A DNA stretch of 64,000 bases from DASWOJ01 sp964250755 (GTDB taxonomy: Bacteria; Pseudomonadota; Alphaproteobacteria; Acetobacterales; Acetobacteraceae). Location of the stretch: positions 1 through 64,000 of the forward strand of contig CAXUHB010000005.1 in NCBI GenBank assembly GCA_964250755.1. The letters are read 5' to 3'. Shown here one piece after another: positions 7,721 through 16,609 of the stretch. Position numbers and translations under genes: made by a program. The notes under the pieces were generated by a model. It was not told the DNA's origin. It did no database searches and worked only from the letters and a program-made list of their open reading frames with translations. Within the stretch, counting starts at the first letter, position 1. Each line of letters opens with the position of its first letter.

Positions 7721-10064
7721 GGGCGCCCCCTCCGCCCCCTGGCGCAGGTGGGGCGCCATGCTTTCGGGCATACGCCCCCGGCTGGCGCTGCTGTCGGTGA
7801 TGACGTCGGGGCCGCTCCTCCTGCTGCTCCTGGCGGGCGTGCTTGGGGAACGCCGCCACGCCATGGACGACGCCGCGGCGCGCGCGCGCAGCATGGCGGC
7901 CCTGGGCGCCGAACAGCAGGACGACATGATCCAGGAGGCCGCGACCCTGTTGCGGGTCCTGTCCCGGGTGCCGGACATCCGCGCCCCCGGCAGCAGCGGC
8001 TGCCACGCCCTGCTCCGCCAGGTGGAGAACGACCACCAGCGCGTCGGCGCGCTGTCCGTCGTCGGACGGGACGGGCGCATGACGTGCAGCAGCCGGAACC
8101 TGCAGCCCCAGATCGACCTGTCCGACCGCGCCTACTTCCAGCAGGCGATGTCGGCCGTGTCCGACGAACTGATCCTGAGCAGTCCCCTGACGAGCCGCGC
8201 GACCGGCCGGCCCATCATCGTCGCCGCCGTGCCGCTGTTCCCGGCCGCCGCGCCGCCCGGGGGCCGCCCCGTGCCGGACGGGGCGCTGTTTGCGGCCGTG
8301 GACCTCGACTGGTTCCGCCGCCTTGCCGCCCGCCTGCCCGGCGCGGAGGCGGCGCTGGTGCAGGTCACGGATGTGCGCGACGGCACGGTCCTTGCCCGCA
8401 CGGTGGTGGGCGGCGTGGAAGAGCGCGGGGTTGACGGCTCCGGCATTGGCGGTGCCGGCGTTGGCGGTGCCGGCGTTGACGGCTTCGGCGGCGCGGCCCT
8501 GTCCGCCCTGCAGCGCCGCGACGCGGCGCTGGCCGCCGCCGCCCGGGCCAGCCCCGGCGGCGGCACCCTGGAGGGCGGCGACCTCGATGGGACCGGGCGC
8601 ATCACCGGCTTCGCCCCCCTGCCGGGCACCGACGGCACCCTGGTGCTGTCGGTGGGCCTGCCGTGCGCCGCGGTGCTGTCCGCGGCCAACAGCCGGCTGA
8701 TCCTGGACGGGACCGTCGCGGCGCTGGCGGCCTGCGCCGCCCTGCTGGCCGCCGCGGTGGCCGCCAGCCGATCGCTGCTGCGGCCCATCCTCCGCATGGA
8801 GTCCGCCGCCCGCCGCCTGGGCGCCGGCGACCTCGGCGCCCGCATCGGCCGCATGGGCGGCGCCCCGCGCGAGCTGCAGCTGCTCGCCGCCCGGCTGGAC
8901 GACATGGGCCGCCGGCTGGAGGCGCGGGGGCGGGAGGTGGTCCTGGCGCAGGCCGGCCTGCGGCGCAGCGAGGAGCACCACCGCCTGCTGTCCACCCACA
9001 GCAGCGACATGATCATGCGCTTCGGCGCGGGGTTCACCCTGGCCTACGTGTCCCCGGCCTGCCTGGAGCTGACGGGCTACGACCCGGCGGAGCTGACCGG
9101 AGGCTCCCTGGAGGATCTGGTCCATCCCGACGACCTGACCTGGGTGCAGGACACGCTGAACGCCCCCTTGCGGGCCGGCAAGCCGACCGCCCGCGCCACC
9201 TACCGCGCCATCCGCAAGGATGGCGCGCTGGTCTGGCTGGAGAGCATCGGGCGCACCCTGCCCGCGCCGGACGGGGCTGGCGGCGCGGCTGGCGGCCCCA
9301 TCCCCGGCGGCCCCATCCCCGGCGGCTGCATCCCCGGAGGCTGCATCCCCGGAGGCTGCATCCCCGGAGGCTGCATCATGGTCACGCGCGACGTGTCCGC
9401 CCGGATGGAGATGGAGCAGCGCCTGGAGGAGGCGAACCGCCTGCTGCGCGGCCAGGCCATGCAGGATCCCCTGACCTCGCTGGCCAACCGCCGCCATGTG
9501 GACGAGGCGCTGGGCACCGAATACCGCCGCGCGCAGCGCCTGCAGTTGCCGATGGGCGTCCTGATGCTCGACATAGACCGGTTCAAGTCGTTCAACGACA
9601 CATACGGCCACCCCGCCGGCGACGCCTGCATCCGCGCCGTGGCGGAGGCGGTCAGGAGCGTGCTGCGCCGCCCGACCGACCTGGCCGGGCGCTACGGCGG
9701 GGAGGAGTTCGCGGTCCTGCTGCCGAACACGGACGAGGCCGGCGTGGCCGTCACCGGGGAGCGCATCCGCCGCGCCGTGCAGGCGCTGGCGCTGACCCAC
9801 GCCGGTTCGGAGTTTGGCATCGTGACCGTGAGCGTCGGCGGCGCCGTGCTGACGCCCCCCATCGGCGTCATCGGCCCCGCCGCCTTCGTGGAGGCCGCGG
9901 ACGCCGCCCTGTATGCCGCCAAGCGCGGCGGCCGCAACGGCACCCGCATGGCCGCCGTCGCGGTGGTGGCGGACGAAGCCGCGACGGTGCTGAAGCCGGA
10001 GCTGCCCCTGGCCCCGTCGCGCGACGCCGGCCGCCCCAACCCGGGCCGCCCCGCGCTGCCGTAG
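7713..10064 (+). CDS. Membrane sensor-HAMP-PAS-GGDEF diguanylate cyclase
   Basis: A 783-residue signalling protein that should make c-di-GMP from GTP. A first membrane helix lies at about residues 24-44, then an extracytoplasmic sensor of about 280 residues (CACHE/PDC-like, with DLSDRAYFQQAM and GRPIIVAAVPLF), a second helix near 328-350, a HAMP linker (RPILRMESAARRLGAGDLGARI), a PAS domain (SSDMIMRFGAGFTLAYVSP to about residue 570) and a GGDEF domain with the active form GGEEF near residue 663 and GHPAGD. No RxxD inhibitory site is obvious. Two short tandem insertions interrupt it: Gly-rich repeats in the sensor and a six-unit Gly-Gly-(Pro/Cys)-Ile-Pro array in the last loop of the PAS domain. 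It follows the EAL gene by 21 bases. Confidence 0.92.
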   Translation: MVRGAPSAPWRRWGAMLSGIRPRLALLSVMTSGPLLLLLLAGVLGERRHAMDDAAARARSMAALGAEQQDDMIQEAATLLRVLSRVPDIRAPGSSGCHALLRQVENDHQRVGALSVVGRDGRMTCSSRNLQPQIDLSDRAYFQQAMSAVSDELILSSPLTSRATGRPIIVAAVPLFPAAAPPGGRPVPDGALFAAVDLDWFRRLAARLPGAEAALVQVTDVRDGTVLARTVVGGVEERGVDGSGIGGAGVGGAGVDGFGGAALSALQRRDAALAAAARASPGGGTLEGGDLDGTGRITGFAPLPGTDGTLVLSVGLPCAAVLSAANSRLILDGTVAALAACAALLAAAVAASRSLLRPILRMESAARRLGAGDLGARIGRMGGAPRELQLLAARLDDMGRRLEARGREVVLAQAGLRRSEEHHRLLSTHSSDMIMRFGAGFTLAYVSPACLELTGYDPAELTGGSLEDLVHPDDLTWVQDTLNAPLRAGKPTARATYRAIRKDGALVWLESIGRTLPAPDGAGGAAGGPIPGGPIPGGCIPGGCIPGGCIPGGCIMVTRDVSARMEMEQRLEEANRLLRGQAMQDPLTSLANRRHVDEALGTEYRRAQRLQLPMGVLMLDIDRFKSFNDTYGHPAGDACIRAVAEAVRSVLRRPTDLAGRYGGEEFAVLLPNTDEAGVAVTGERIRRAVQALALTHAGSEFGIVTVSVGGAVLTPPIGVIGPAAFVEAADAALYAAKRGGRNGTRMAAVAVVADEAATVLKPELPLAPSRDAGRPNPGRPALP
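8430..8489. repeat. Four 15-bp units inside the sensor domain of the diguanylate cyclase
   Basis: Units GTTGACGGCTCCGGC, ATTGGCGGTGCCGGC, GTTGGCGGTGCCGGC and GTTGACGGCTTCGGC run end to end in frame, giving a five-residue Gly/Val/Ala repeat in a sensor-domain loop. Confidence 0.85.
9291..9380. repeat. Six 15-bp units inside the PAS domain of the diguanylate cyclase
   Basis: Unit starts at 9291, 9306, 9321, 9336, 9351 and 9366. The first two read GGCGGCCCCATCCCC, later ones GGAGGCTGCATCCCC. In frame they encode GGPIP twice and then GGCIP-type repeats, placed just before the conserved last strand of the PAS domain (MVTRDVSAR). Confidence 0.9.
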
Positions 10065-10123
10065 AGCACGACCGCATCAGGCCGTTCGACCTGAGCGATG
10101 ACATGCCCGCAGAAACAAGCGCC

Positions 10124-10163
10124 ATGGCGGGATTGGTTCACCCGCCTGAGCCAATCACGCCAT
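10124..10163. repeat. Stem-loop between GGDEF and Mfd-like genes
   Basis: Arms ATGGCGGGATTGGTTCA (10124-10140) and TGAGCCAATCACGCCAT (10147-10163) pair over 17 bases with one mismatch and one G-T wobble around a 6-base loop. No T-run follows, so an intrinsic terminator is doubtful; an interspersed palindrome or protein site is as likely. Confidence 0.65.
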
Positions 10164-10220
10164 AGCGGCGGCATCCTGCCCGTCAGCGGCGGCGTCCCGC
10201 ATGCCGCGCACCAACAACCC

Positions 10221-10260
10221 CGTCATTGCAAGGCGCCCTTGCGCCGCGGCAATCCAGAAC
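10221..10260. repeat. Repeat family B, half copy
   Basis: CGTCATTGCAAGGCGCCC followed by GCGGCAATCCAGAAC matches the left half of the family B element seen complete at 21865-21966. No right-hand end (GCAATGACG) is found nearby. Confidence 0.7.
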
Positions 10261-10521
10261 CGCCAGCACCGACCTTGGAGGGGCTTGCGCGACAGAATGC
10301 GGGGATGGCCGCAGGGCCATCCACCGCCGCCCAGCGCCGCCCGAAGGCCAGCGCCGCCTGGGGCCAAGAAGCGCCCGTGCCGCCCCATCCCGGAGGCCGG
10401 GCACGCTGCAAGCGCCCAACATCCCCGGCAGGCGACGGTGTCCGCCCCTGACCCGGCGCATCCAGCAACAAACCCGGACGCGCCGCGGGAGTTAAGCCCC
10501 CTCCCCGACCCAGGACCCCCA

Positions 10522-13500
10522 ATGCCCGACGACGCGAAGGCCGTCCCCGCCACCTCCGCCCCGGACGCCCCGGACGCCCCCGTGCCCGAAGCCGCCCTTG
10601 CCCTGCACCTGCTGGACCAGGCCCGCGCCCACCACGGCGGCGGCGCGGCCTCCCCGGTCCTCGCCATCCTCCGCAGCGCCCCGCGCCTGGCCCGCGTTGC
10701 GGCCCTGGCCCGCGCGATGGGGCCGGGGGTGGAGGTCCTGGTCCTGCCGCCCTGGGACGTGCTGCCCTATGACCGCACCCTGCCGTCCCCCGCCGTCGTC
10801 GGCCAGCGCATCCGCACCCTGCAAGCCCTCGTCCACCCCGCTGGCAGCCCGCGCCTGCTGCTGACCAGCGCCGCCGCCTCCCTGCAGCGCGTCCTGCCCC
10901 CTCGCGCCCTGCCCCAGGACCCTGTCCTCCGCCCCGGCGGCCCGCTCGACCTCCATGCCCTTGCCCACGACCTCGCCGCCCGCGGCTACCATGCCGAGGA
11001 GCGCGTGGACGAACCCGGCACCGTCGCCCTCCGCGGCCACACCGTTGAAGTCTTCCCTGCCGGCGCCCCCTGCCCCGTGCGGCTGGAGGTGCGGGACGGC
11101 CGCATCGCCGCCATGCACCACTTCGACCCGCTCACCCAGCGCAGCACCGGCGATGCGCGCGAGGCCGCCCTCACCCCCGCCGTCGAGTTTCCCCTCGACC
11201 CCGCCGAGGTCGAGGATGCTGCCGAGGCCCTGGAGTCCCACGCCGAGGCCGACCCGGACGCCCCCGCGCCGGCCCAAGGCCTGCCGCCCCGCCTAGTTCC
11301 CCTGTTCGGCCTGCTGCCGGGCGCCCCGGCCTGGCTGGACTCCGAAGTGTCCGACCGCTGGGAGGCCGCGCACGAGCAGGCGCTGGACGCCTTCGCCGCC
11401 ACCCAGGCCGCCCGCCGGGCCGAGCCGGCCCGCGGCGTGCTGCCCCGTCCGGCCCGGCTGTTCCTGACCCCTGCCCAGGCTGCCGCCGCGCTGGACGGCC
11501 CGCGCCTGCCCCCGCCGCCGCCCGGTGCGCGTCCGGTTCCGGCCCCCGGCCGCATCGCCACTCTGGTGGACCTGGCCCGGGACGCCGCCGCAGACGGGGC
11601 CGTCATCATCGCCACCCCCAGCGATCCCGCCCGCGTCGCCGCCAGCCTGCAGCGCCGCGGGCTGGACGCGCAGCCCGCCGATGCCTGGCCCGTGCAGCCC
11701 GGCATCCCCTCTTCCGGTATCCCCGCTTCCGGCATCCCCGCTTCCGGCATCCACGTCCTGGAGCTTGACGCTGCCGAGGGCGTCAGCCTGCCCGGCCTGC
11801 TGATGCTGCCCATCGGCCCCCTGCTCCGCGCCCGCCCCGCGTCCAACGCCGCCCTCCTTGCCGAAACGGATGCCGTCCGGCTCGGGGACCTCGTGGTGCA
11901 TGAGGAGCACGGCATCGCCCGCCTGTCCGCCCTGCGCACGGTGGACGGGGAGGAGCGGGTTGCCCTGGAGTTCGCCGACGACACGGAGCTGCTGGTCCCC
12001 GCCTGGGACCTGGACCGCATCTGGCGCCTGGGCGGCGCCCGCAGCCCCGACCGCATCGGCGGCGACGCCTGGCGCCGCCGCCGCGCGGAGGTAGAGGCCG
12101 AGGTGCGCGCCAACGCCGAGGCCCTGGCCGCCGCCGCCGCCGCCCGGGCCGCCGCCCGCGCGCCCGCCATCCCGCCCCAGCCGCTCGGCGCCGCCCTGGC
12201 CCGCCGCTTCCCGCATCCGCTGACCCCGTGCCAGCGCGCCGCCATCGAGGCCGCGGCGGCGGACATGGTCTCGGGCCGTCCAATGGACCGGCTGGTGTGC
12301 GGGGACGTGGGCTTCGGCAAGACGGAGGTCGCCATGCGCGCTGCCGCCCACGCCGCCCTGTCCGGCTGGCAGGTGCTGGTCGCCGCCCCCACGACCGTCC
12401 TCGCCCGGCAGCACCTGGAGGGGTTCCAGCGCCGCTTCGCCGGCACCGGCATCGAGGTTGCCGGGCTGATCCGCGGCGGCGCCACGCCGGACGGCCGCGC
12501 CGCCCGCCGCGCCATCGCCCGCGGCGACGCCCGCGTCGTGGTCGGCACGCATGGCCTGGCGTCGGACAGCGTGCGCTTCCACAAGCTGGGCCTGGCCGTC
12601 ATAGACGAGGAGCAGCGCTTCGGCGACGAGGACAAGCGCCGCCTGGCCGGGCTGGCGATGGGCGAGGGCCACCGCCCGCACCTGCTGACCATGACGGCCA
12701 CCCCGATTCCGCGCACGCTGCAGGGCGCGCTGGTGGGCCTGCGCGACGTGTCCATCCTGGCCACGGCGCCCCAGCACCGCCAGCCCACCCGCACCTTCGT
12801 GCTGCCCTGGGACCCCGTGGTGGTGCGGGAGGCCCTGCTGCGGGAGCGGCGGCGCGGCGGCCAGTCCTTCCTGGTGGTGCCGCGCATCAGCGACCTGCAA
12901 GCGATGCAGACGGAACTGGCCGACCTGGTGCCGGAGCTGCACGTGACCCCTGTCCACGGCCGGATGCGCGCGGACGCGCAGGAGGAGGCGATGGTCGGCT
13001 TCGCCGCCGGGCATGGCGACGTGCTGCTGGCGACCGACATCATCGAGGCCGGGCTGGACATCCCGCGCGCCAACCTGATGGTGGTGATGGGCGCCGACCG
13101 CTTCGGCCTGGCGCAGCTGCACCAGTTGCGCGGGCGGGTCGGGCGGGGGTCGCGACGGGGTGCCGCCTACTTCCTGACGGAGCGCGGGCGGCGGCTGGCC
13201 CCCGCGACGCAGCGCCGCCTGCACGCGCTGGAGGCGCTGTCCGGCCTGGGCGCCGGGGCCGCCGTCGCCGTGGCGGACATGGAGGGGCGCGGCGCCGGCG
13301 ACCTGTTCGGCGGGCGCCAGGCCGGGCACGTCGGCGTGATCGGGACCGAGTTGTATCAGCAGTTGCTCGCCCGCGCCGCCGCGTCGCTGCGGGGGGAGCC
13401 GCCGCCCGCGCCGCCGCCCGCCGTGCGCGCCGCGCTGCCCGGACGCATCCCGGACGACGCCGTGCCCGAGCCGAACCTGCGGCTGCAGCTGCTCCGCCGC

Positions 13501-13815
13501 CTGTCCCGCCTGTCCGACCTGGGCGCGCTGCACGAGTTCGAGGAGGAGTTGCACGACCGCTTCGGCCCGCCCGCGGCGCCGCTGCAAGCCTTGCTGTCCC
13601 TGGCCCGGCTGCGCGTGCTGTGCCGGGCCGCGGGGATCGCCGCCGCCGACCTCGGCCCGCAAGCTGCCGCCCTGACCCCTGCCGACCCCACCGGCCTGGA
13701 CGCCCTGGCCGCCCGGCTGGGCGCGGCCCCCCGCCACGGCCGCGCCGTGCTGTCCTGGACCGAGCGCGACCCGGCCGCCCAGGCCGCACGGCTGGCGGAG
13801 GCGCTGGCGGGATAG
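10522..13815 (+). CDS. mfd: Mfd-like transcription-repair coupling ATPase, divergent
   Basis: A 1097-residue superfamily 2 translocase built like transcription-repair coupling factor: UvrB-like N-terminal modules (PPWDVLPYDRTLPSP), an RNA-polymerase-interacting CarD-type domain near residue 455 (LGDLVVHEEHGIARLSAL), helicase motors with Walker A GDVGFGKTE (about 594), Walker B as IDEEQ, the TMTATPIPRTL motif, TDIIEAGLDIP and QLHQLRGRVGRG, and a C-terminal TRCF domain. In the family this removes stalled RNA polymerase and recruits excision repair. It is shorter than typical Mfd, the CarD-type domain is reduced, and a tandem insertion lies at residues 394-411. It could be a paralogue rather than the only Mfd. 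ATG 10522 was chosen because AGGA lies about eight bases upstream and homology begins soon after. Confidence 0.82.
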   Translation: MPDDAKAVPATSAPDAPDAPVPEAALALHLLDQARAHHGGGAASPVLAILRSAPRLARVAALARAMGPGVEVLVLPPWDVLPYDRTLPSPAVVGQRIRTLQALVHPAGSPRLLLTSAAASLQRVLPPRALPQDPVLRPGGPLDLHALAHDLAARGYHAEERVDEPGTVALRGHTVEVFPAGAPCPVRLEVRDGRIAAMHHFDPLTQRSTGDAREAALTPAVEFPLDPAEVEDAAEALESHAEADPDAPAPAQGLPPRLVPLFGLLPGAPAWLDSEVSDRWEAAHEQALDAFAATQAARRAEPARGVLPRPARLFLTPAQAAAALDGPRLPPPPPGARPVPAPGRIATLVDLARDAAADGAVIIATPSDPARVAASLQRRGLDAQPADAWPVQPGIPSSGIPASGIPASGIHVLELDAAEGVSLPGLLMLPIGPLLRARPASNAALLAETDAVRLGDLVVHEEHGIARLSALRTVDGEERVALEFADDTELLVPAWDLDRIWRLGGARSPDRIGGDAWRRRRAEVEAEVRANAEALAAAAAARAAARAPAIPPQPLGAALARRFPHPLTPCQRAAIEAAAADMVSGRPMDRLVCGDVGFGKTEVAMRAAAHAALSGWQVLVAAPTTVLARQHLEGFQRRFAGTGIEVAGLIRGGATPDGRAARRAIARGDARVVVGTHGLASDSVRFHKLGLAVIDEEQRFGDEDKRRLAGLAMGEGHRPHLLTMTATPIPRTLQGALVGLRDVSILATAPQHRQPTRTFVLPWDPVVVREALLRERRRGGQSFLVVPRISDLQAMQTELADLVPELHVTPVHGRMRADAQEEAMVGFAAGHGDVLLATDIIEAGLDIPRANLMVVMGADRFGLAQLHQLRGRVGRGSRRGAAYFLTERGRRLAPATQRRLHALEALSGLGAGAAVAVADMEGRGAGDLFGGRQAGHVGVIGTELYQQLLARAAASLRGEPPPAPPPAVRAALPGRIPDDAVPEPNLRLQLLRRLSRLSDLGALHEFEEELHDRFGPPAAPLQALLSLARLRVLCRAAGIAAADLGPQAAALTPADPTGLDALAARLGAAPRHGRAVLSWTERDPAAQAARLAEALAG
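11701..11757. repeat. 15-bp tandem units inside the Mfd-like gene
   Basis: GGCATCCCCTCTTCC (11701), GGTATCCCCGCTTCC (11716), GGCATCCCCGCTTCC (11731) and a partial fourth unit at 11746. In frame they insert a Gly-Ile-Pro-(Ala/Ser)-Ser repeat between the UvrB-like region and the CarD-type domain. Confidence 0.9.
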
Positions 13816-13887
13816 GCCCCCATCCCGACGCTCTTGCACCCCGGCAAACCCCGCCGCACCTTCAGCCGGCACGCCGGAGGGCATGAC

Positions 13888-14466
13888 ATGAGCCAAGCGC
13901 AGCACCTGCCGATGACAGCCGAGGACTACCTGGCCTGGGAAGACCAGCAGGACCGCAGATGGGAGTTCGACGGCTTCGGGCCCGTGGCGATGGTGGGCGG
14001 CACCTGGGCGCACAGCCGGATTCAGGCCAACATCATCACCGCCCTGAACAACCGCTTGCGCGGCAAACCTTGCCAACCCTGCGGTTCCGACATGCGCGTC
14101 CGCACCGCGCCCGACAAATACCGCTACCCCGACGTGACCGTCGTCTGCATCCCGATCCCGCCCGACACCCGTGACCTGACCGAGCCGGTCGTGATCTTTG
14201 AGGTCCTATCCCCCTCCACCGCGGAAACCGACCGCACAGACAAGCTGGGCGAATACGTCCTCCTGCCCTCTCTCCAACGCTACATCCTGGTGGAGCAGGG
14301 CAGGTCCTTCGCCACCGTGATCGCCCGGTCGCCCACAGGCTGGACCCTGCTCCCCGCCCCGCCCGGCAGCACGCTGGCCATGCCGGAGCTTGGCATCGAG
14401 GTCCCCCTCGCCGAGTTCTACGAAGGCGTGGACCTGCCGCCCCGCCCGGGCACCCCTGCCGTTTAG
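13888..14466 (+). CDS. Uma2-family (DUF820) putative endonuclease
   Basis: A 192-residue protein of the Uma2 family, which has the PD-(D/E)XK nuclease fold; the biological role of these abundant proteins is unproven. Visible family features are the entry MTAEDYLAWEDQ, the His-containing WAHSRIQANIITAL, the acidic RYPDVTVV, the core EVLSPST and the following DKLGEYVLLPSLQRYILV, so the nuclease residues look intact. The ATG at 13888 has a strong GGAGG seven bases upstream; an in-frame start 54 bases earlier lacks one. It sits 72 bases after the Mfd-like gene and 77 before a disrupted gene, in slightly less GC-rich DNA than its neighbours, which may mark an accessory patch. A second Uma2 gene lies at 44.3 kb. 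Confidence 0.88.
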   Translation: MSQAQHLPMTAEDYLAWEDQQDRRWEFDGFGPVAMVGGTWAHSRIQANIITALNNRLRGKPCQPCGSDMRVRTAPDKYRYPDVTVVCIPIPPDTRDLTEPVVIFEVLSPSTAETDRTDKLGEYVLLPSLQRYILVEQGRSFATVIARSPTGWTLLPAPPGSTLAMPELGIEVPLAEFYEGVDLPPRPGTPAV

Positions 14467-14542
14467 GCACTGCCCTCCTGTAGCCGACCAGCCCTCCAAG
14501 GATTGCAATCATGCGCGTAGCCCAGCCCTGGCCGCCCGGCGC

Positions 14543-15373
14543 ATGGAACGGCTGACGTCCTATCCTGGATACGGCGAACCGTTCCTCGGCTTTTACGGCG
14601 GAGCGTATGACAAGGCGTTTGTCGCCTTGCACCCCTTCTATGCAGTGGCGGGCCACCATCCCCGCCGGTTCGCGTCCTGGACGCTGCACATCGAACGCTC
14701 CGCTTTGGGCGCTGACTTGTCTGGCCCGCAGCTTCTGTCTGCTATGGACGAGGCCGGCGCACGTCACCGCGCAGGCAAGCTCGACCCGGCGCTCGCCGAC
14801 GCGCTCGCAAAGCGGAACGGGCAAGCGGCGTCCTGGCGCCAAGTCGGCCCGGACGCAGGATTTCACACGCTGGGGGCAGTCAACCGCGCTTTGTGTTCCG
14901 GCATTGGTGGGTTAAGTGCCGAGTTCGCCGACCCCGAAGGAGCCGCACGGCTGAAGCGTCATTGCGACGCGCAGGCACTGTTCATGCCGTCCGAGAGAGG
15001 CTTCCAGGCAGCGATGGAGCACTCCATCGCACGGCTGTTCAGGGGTACCGGGGTGGATGCGGTCGTCGCGGCAGCGGAGTTCGATGAGGCCGGATAGCCA
15101 TTGCCGCCCGGAGCGCTGGATGACGACGAACCATGGGGGACAGCGGAGTGGTGGCCAAAACGCGCGACGAGGCTCTTTGCCGCCGACCGGTCCCTGCTCG
15201 TGGTTGTGGATTGGGACAGCTTCTTCACACTCGTTTGCGGACGTGCCGCGCGCTTTGCACGGGTGCAGGTGGCGGACCTGTTTGACGGTTTCTGGTGCGA
15301 TGCGGCGACGTCCCACTCATGGTGGCGGGAGCAGCCCCAAGGCTTCAGATGCGGACAGGTCTCTGGCCCCTAA
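14543..15373 (+). pseudogene. DUF2711-like gene split by an in-frame TAG
   Basis: Two reading frames, 14543-15097 (184 codons) and 15101-15373 (90 codons from a TTG), are in the same frame and separated only by TAG at 15095-15097 and one Pro codon. Read through, they form one soluble protein of about 276 residues: HTLGAVNRALCSGIGGLSAEF, ALFMPSERGFQ and EFDEAG before the stop, then EWWPKRATRLFAADRS, VVVDWDSFFTLVCG and FDGFWCD after it. The order and motifs remind me of the DUF2711 family of unknown function, but this is from memory. The second part has no ribosome site of its own beyond coupling. I read it as one gene broken by a nonsense mutation; two coupled genes or readthrough are alternatives. 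Confidence 0.6.
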
Positions 15374-15555
15374 TCACCGCCACCTTCGGACGGACCGGCA
15401 CCGCCCGCGCCCCAGTAGCCCCCGGTCGTCACCATGAAGCTCCTCCTCGCTTAACTCACGAACATCCTGCACCCGCTCTCCCGTCAGCTCCGCAAGCATC
15501 CCGCCGCAGCAGTGCCGCGGTGGCGCACGCCCCTCTGCCCCGCTACGCTGCCGCC

Positions 15556-16446
15556 ATGACCCCCTTCGACGGCCTGATCGCCTATCCCATCACCCCCATG
15601 GACGCCGACGGCCGCGTGGACCTTGCCGCGCACGGGCGCCTGCTGGGGCGTCTGGCCGGCGCCGGGGTGCAGGGTGTGGGCCTGCTGGGCAGCACCGGCA
15701 CCTATCCCTACCTGACCCGCGCCGAGCGCCGGCGCGCCATCGAGGGGGCTGTGCAGGCACTGGCCGGGAGCCTGCCCGTGCTGGCCGGCGTCGGCGCGCT
15801 GCGCACGGATGAGGCCGCGGCCCTGGCCGGGGACGCGCGGGCGGCCGGGGCCGACGCCGGGCTGCTGGCGATGATGTCCTACTTCCCGCTGCGGGACGAC
15901 GAGGTGTTCGCGCACTACCAGGCCGTCGCCGCCGCGGGCCTGCCGCTGTGCGTCTATGACAACCCCACCGTCACCCACTTCACCTTCAGCCCAGCCCTGA
16001 TCGGCCGCCTCAGCCAGGTGCCCGGCATCCAGGCCGCCAAGGTCGGGGCGCCGGAGCCTGCCGCCGCGCCCGCCGCCCTGGCCGCGTTGCGCGCCGGCTG
16101 CGCCCCCGGATTCCGGGTGGGATGCAGCGCGGACGTGCGGGCGGCGGAGGCGCTGCTGGCCGGCGCGGACGCCTGGCACAGCGTCGCCGCCGGGCTGTTC
16201 CCACGCCGCTGCCTGGCCATCTCCGACGCCGCCCGCGCCGGGGACGCGGCGGGGGCCAGGCGCCTGAACGCCGCCATGCAGCCGCTGTGGGACCTGTTCA
16301 CCCAACACACCAGCCTGCGCGTGATGTATGCCGCCGCCAACCACCTGGGCCTGTGCAGCGCCGCCCCGCCCCGTCCGATCCTGCCGCTGGACGACGCCGC
16401 CTGCCGCCAGGTGGCGGACGTGGTGGACCGACTTGCCCTGGAGTGA
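15556..16446 (+). CDS. Dihydrodipicolinate synthase (DapA) family aldolase
   Basis: A 296-residue TIM-barrel class I aldolase or lyase. The barrel begins at MTPFDGLIAYPITPMDADGRVD. The loop that is GTTGE in true DapA reads GSTGTYPYLT; the Tyr region is LCVYDNPTVTHF and the Schiff-base Lys is probably in IQAAKVGAPEP. The altered substrate loop argues against lysine biosynthesis and for a keto-acid lyase such as those of sugar-acid or hydroxyproline catabolism; substrate is not predictable. The ATG at 15556 is where homology starts; the frame is open further upstream without any ribosome site. The gene stands alone between the split gene and a family B repeat. Confidence 0.85.
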   Translation: MTPFDGLIAYPITPMDADGRVDLAAHGRLLGRLAGAGVQGVGLLGSTGTYPYLTRAERRRAIEGAVQALAGSLPVLAGVGALRTDEAAALAGDARAAGADAGLLAMMSYFPLRDDEVFAHYQAVAAAGLPLCVYDNPTVTHFTFSPALIGRLSQVPGIQAAKVGAPEPAAAPAALAALRAGCAPGFRVGCSADVRAAEALLAGADAWHSVAAGLFPRRCLAISDAARAGDAAGARRLNAAMQPLWDLFTQHTSLRVMYAAANHLGLCSAAPPRPILPLDDAACRQVADVVDRLALE

Positions 16447-16487
16447 TCTCAGCAGTCCAGCTTGCTGACCGTTGCTGTCCATTGCAC

Positions 16488-16580
16488 GTCATTACGAGGA
16501 GCGCAGCGATGCCGCAGGAGAGGACGGCAGGCGCGGCCCTGTCGGCCCCCTTGCCGTGTCGCTGTGTCCTCTGCAATGAC
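16488..16580. repeat. Repeat family B, complete copy
   Basis: Starts GTCATTACGAGGAGCGCAGCG and ends TCTGCAATGAC, giving inverted ends about 93 bases apart. It lies between the convergent DapA-family and flavoprotein genes. Confidence 0.8.
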
Positions 16581-16609
16581 AATGTGCCAGCGCCTTGAAG
16601 TGCGCCCGC

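Larger units (their letters stand above)
10065..10521. other. Intergenic region with stem-loop and half copy of repeat B
   Basis: No gene is supported between the GGDEF and Mfd-like genes. The region holds a 40-base stem-loop (10124-10163), a smaller TCAGG/CCTGA hairpin just before it, and a half copy of repeat B at 10221. An open frame continuous with the downstream gene crosses it, but no start in it has a ribosome site. Confidence 0.6.

Noticed and set aside
9291..9380. 15-bp array considered as a CRISPR or binding-site array
   Set aside because: Units are directly adjacent without spacers and translate in frame within the PAS domain.
10124..10163. Stem-loop as an intrinsic terminator
   Set aside because: No T-run follows the stem and a mismatch interrupts it; kept only as a structured repeat.
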